DNA from: an uncultured Collinsella sp.
GTDB taxonomy: Bacteria > Actinomycetota > Coriobacteriia > Coriobacteriales > Coriobacteriaceae
Reading direction: 5' to 3'
Assembly (NCBI GenBank): GCA_902476475.1
Contig: CABSDO010000088.1
Span: 1-8,055 of the forward strand
DNA: 8,055 bases
Shown here: piece by piece, positions 6,305-8,055 of the stretch
How positions within the stretch are numbered: the first letter of the stretch is position 1
How the letters are laid out: the number at the start of each line of letters is the position of its first letter
Position numbers and translations under genes: made by a program
The notes under the pieces: generated by a model
What the model was told of the DNA's origin: nothing
Databases searched by the model: none
Seen by the model: only the letters and a program-made list of their open reading frames with translations

Positions 6305-6700
6305 CTACTTGGTCTGCTCGCCCTCCAAGAAAATCTTGCGCGTTACAAAGTTGTAGACCATGACCAGTGCGGTAGCGCAAATCTTGGCGATATTGGCTTC
6401 GAGGCCCAGGCCGGCGTTGAGCGCCAGCACGATGCCGTCGTTGAGAGCCAAGCCGATCACGGAAAGCACGACAAAGATGATGAACTCGCGGCGGCGGCTC
6501 ATGCCTTCCTTGTGCGCAAACACGTACTTCATGCTTGCGAGGTAGTTAAAGATGAGTGAGATGATAAAGCCGCTGGTGTTGGCGATTAGGATGTTGAGGC
6601 CCAGACCGTAGTGGAGCAGATTCATAATGCCAAAGTCGATAACCGTGGCAATGACACCGACGACGCCAAATTTCATGATCTGCGCAAGGAGCTTTTGCAT
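6305..6700 (-). CDS. GtrA family four-helix membrane protein (copy 2)
   Basis: This 131-aa paralogue of the neighbouring GtrA-family protein has helices at about 10-30, 36-57, 72-96 and 103-119. It shares FxxxFNYLASMKYVF, the basic loop HKEGMSRRREF between helices 2 and 3, SVIGLALND in helix 3 and VYNFVTRKIFLEG at the end. The loop and helix-3 blocks are nearly identical to copy 1, so the pair arose by duplication. The likely role is in lipid-linked sugar translocation for envelope glycans, as assumed for the family, without a visible partner enzyme. ATG at 6700 is chosen because AAGGCAGG lies a few bases upstream and the length is typical. The frame stays open to a TTG at 6763, but that extension is basic, lacks a clear ribosome binding site and crosses an intergenic hairpin. 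Confidence 0.9.
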   Translation of the reverse strand: MQKLLAQIMKFGVVGVIATVIDFGIMNLLHYGLGLNILIANTSGFIISLIFNYLASMKYVFAHKEGMSRRREFIIFVVLSVIGLALNDGIVLALNAGLGLEANIAKICATALVMVYNFVTRKIFLEGEQTK

Positions 6701-6733
6701 GGTACCTGCCTTAAGCCGGCGCCGGGGCGCCGT

Positions 6734-6768
6734 GGGGATGACAAACTTAGCAAGTTTAGCCAATCCCC
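6734..6768. other. Imperfect hairpin between fbp and gtrA copy 2
   Basis: Read on the minus strand, GGGGATTGGCTAAACTT (6768 to 6752) pairs with AAGTTTGTCATCCCC (6748 to 6734). This gives about 15 pairs with two single-base bulges, one wobble and a three-base loop. A second short GC hairpin (CGGCGC/GCGCCG) follows it toward gtrA. Neither is followed by a T-run on either strand, so these are not standard intrinsic terminators. They could stabilise the 3' end of fbp mRNA or act as weak attenuators between fbp and gtrA. Confidence 0.5.
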
Positions 6769-6778
6769 GCGGGTGGTG

Positions 6779-8055
6779 CTAGGCGCGCTCCTCGATAGCA
6801 CCGTTTCTATATGCATCGAGGAGCTGGCGCAGGTCCTGGATTTGGCTGCGGATCTTGGCGCCAGTATCGGTGTCGCTTACCATGCGGCGACGGTCTGCTT
6901 GGTCAAAACGGTTGGTCTCGCTTTCGATGTCCACGTTGCGCGTGAGTGCCTCGGCAACCGTCGTAAAGGCCCGGTGCGACTTGAGGCGGCAGCCGCGCGA
7001 GCTCGAGATGAGCGTATAGCCGGCGATGCCCGTCTTGGGATGGTAAGCGCGGCAGAAGCCGCCATCGATGACCAGCAGCTTGCCCTCGGCGCGGATGGGC
7101 TGCTCGCCCTTGGTAGTTTTAACGGGCGTGTGGCCGTTGATGATGTGGCCGGTCGGCGAGCATGCCATGGGCGCGACGCCAAACTCGCGCATGATGTCAT
7201 CGCAGACCGAGGGCGACTTGGTAAGCGTAAAGTACGGATCCATTGGCTCGACCCAGGTGCTCTTATCGGCGATATAGGCGCGCTCAAAGGTACGCACCAG
7301 GCGTCCGCTGGCGGGTGAGTTAAAGCCAATCCACAGGTACCACATCCAGTCGAGAGCGTCGCGGTCGCCCACGCGCCAGGCGCGGCGGGCGATGTGGTCG
7401 CAAAAATCGAGATAATCGCGGCCAGCGTGCCAGGTGCCCAGACAGTTCATGCTGCTAAAGGTGCCGTCTTCGTTGAGCGGAACGCAGCCGTGGAAGAGCA
7501 GGTTGCCGTTGGCGACCTTGTACATCGAGCCGTGGGAATAGAGGAAATCGATATGGCGATGCAGGTGATCGGCGGTGACAAACTCGGACACGAGCTTGTC
7601 GATGATGTGCTGCTCCTGAGACGTGAGCGTATAGGGGTCCGCCGGGTCGACGGTGGGGAAGTCGTTGGTCGTGAGCGGCCACACGCTGCCGTCGGCGAGC
7701 GTGACCGTGCCGGTGTCGTGGTCGATCTTGTCGAGTAACAGGCGGTCGGTCATATCGAACTCGGGGTGGCGCTGGATAATCTGGCCCTCGAGCTTAAAGA
7801 GCAGCACGTTGATGGCCTTGATCAGCGGGGTGATGGACTCACCGGCGGTGTAGGTGGCATCGGCAAAGGCGACAAGCTCACGCAGCGAGATGCCGTAGTC
7901 GTTCTCCAGGATCTCGTAGTTGTCGTAGCGTAGGTTGTTGCGCAACACCGTGGCGATGCAGGCGGGCTCACCGGTCGCAGCGCCCATCCACAGCAGGTCG
8001 TGGTTGCCCCACTGGATGTCGAGCGAATGGTAGGGACGCAGACGGTCCATAATCT
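6779..8055 (-). CDS. fbp: Fructose-1,6-bisphosphatase class III, C-terminal part (5' end beyond the window)
   Basis: The gene encodes a class III fructose-1,6-bisphosphatase, a gluconeogenic enzyme that hydrolyses fructose 1,6-bisphosphate to fructose 6-phosphate and phosphate in the cytoplasm, using a metallophosphatase fold. About 424 residues are visible, against roughly 640-670 for the family (Bacillus subtilis Fbp type), so the N-terminal third lies outside the window. The frame is open through the last base, and the Met at 8050 is internal because it leads straight into the conserved DIQWGNHD metal-binding motif. Further family marks are ENDYGISLREL, LLFHGCVPLNEDG (metal-ligand His), GHTPVKTTKGEQPIRA and LLVIDGGFCRAYHPKTGIAGYTLI near the C-terminus. 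No frameshift or lost motif is seen in the visible part. The gtrA pair follows in the same direction after 78 bases. Confidence 0.95.
   Translation of the reverse strand, partial: IMDRLRPYHSLDIQWGNHDLLWMGAATGEPACIATVLRNNLRYDNYEILENDYGISLRELVAFADATYTAGESITPLIKAINVLLFKLEGQIIQRHPEFDMTDRLLLDKIDHDTGTVTLADGSVWPLTTNDFPTVDPADPYTLTSQEQHIIDKLVSEFVTADHLHRHIDFLYSHGSMYKVANGNLLFHGCVPLNEDGTFSSMNCLGTWHAGRDYLDFCDHIARRAWRVGDRDALDWMWYLWIGFNSPASGRLVRTFERAYIADKSTWVEPMDPYFTLTKSPSVCDDIMREFGVAPMACSPTGHIINGHTPVKTTKGEQPIRAEGKLLVIDGGFCRAYHPKTGIAGYTLISSSRGCRLKSHRAFTTVAEALTRNVDIESETNRFDQADRRRMVSDTDTGAKIRSQIQDLRQLLDAYRNGAIEERA

Noticed and set aside
6734..6768. Intrinsic terminator between fbp and gtrA copy 2
   Set aside because: The hairpin is long but no T-run follows on either strand, so it is listed only as a hairpin of unknown role.
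6611..7318. Plus-strand 235-aa open frame inside fbp
   Set aside because: It overlaps gtrA copy 2 and the fbp coding strand, both of which show conserved family motifs. Its product has no recognisable features.
8048..8050. ATG at 8050 as the true start of the phosphatase
   Set aside because: It lies immediately before the internal DIQWGNHD motif, no stop codon separates it from the window edge, and family members are some 200 residues longer at the N-terminus.

Overview
The window looks like a chromosomal segment of a high-GC Gram-positive gut bacterium, most probably a Coriobacteriia member such as Collinsella. This placement is an inference. It rests on a GC-rich genome with G/C-ending codons, monoderm surface proteins with Lys/Ser/Asp-rich wall-spanning linkers, transcobalamin-like DUF4430 domains, GtrA family proteins and a class III fructose-bisphosphatase. 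No rRNA or other strict marker is present.

Left part (1-512): about 200 bases with no convincing gene. They hold a 38-bp near-perfect palindrome (139-176) and an intrinsic terminator (215-242) that probably closes a transcript from outside the window. A candidate promoter and a cobalamin riboswitch (about 283-447) follow.

Centre-left (513-5327): a two-gene plus-strand unit under the riboswitch. The first gene (513-4388, 1291 aa) encodes a secreted surface protein with four tandem DUF4430 (transcobalamin C-terminal-like) domains, a PQQ-like beta-propeller, an InlB/Flg_new repeat, a Gly-rich then Lys/Ser/Asp-rich stalk and a C-terminal membrane anchor. The second gene begins directly after it and encodes an N-terminally anchored protein with a similar stalk and one C-terminal DUF4430 domain. 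A strong terminator follows. The riboswitch together with five transcobalamin-like domains suggests a two-component surface corrinoid-capture system. This is the most interesting content of the window. No transporter gene is present here.

Middle (5328-5616): a convergent intergenic region with an unusual 62-bp-period array of alternating palindromic arms that resembles no standard CRISPR.

Right part (5617-8055, minus strand): a terminator, two paralogous four-helix GtrA family membrane proteins (5675-6082 and 6305-6700), and the C-terminal part of a class III fructose-1,6-bisphosphatase (fbp) that runs off the right edge. All three genes point the same way, so partial co-transcription from fbp is possible, but the gaps and an intergenic hairpin argue against a tight operon.
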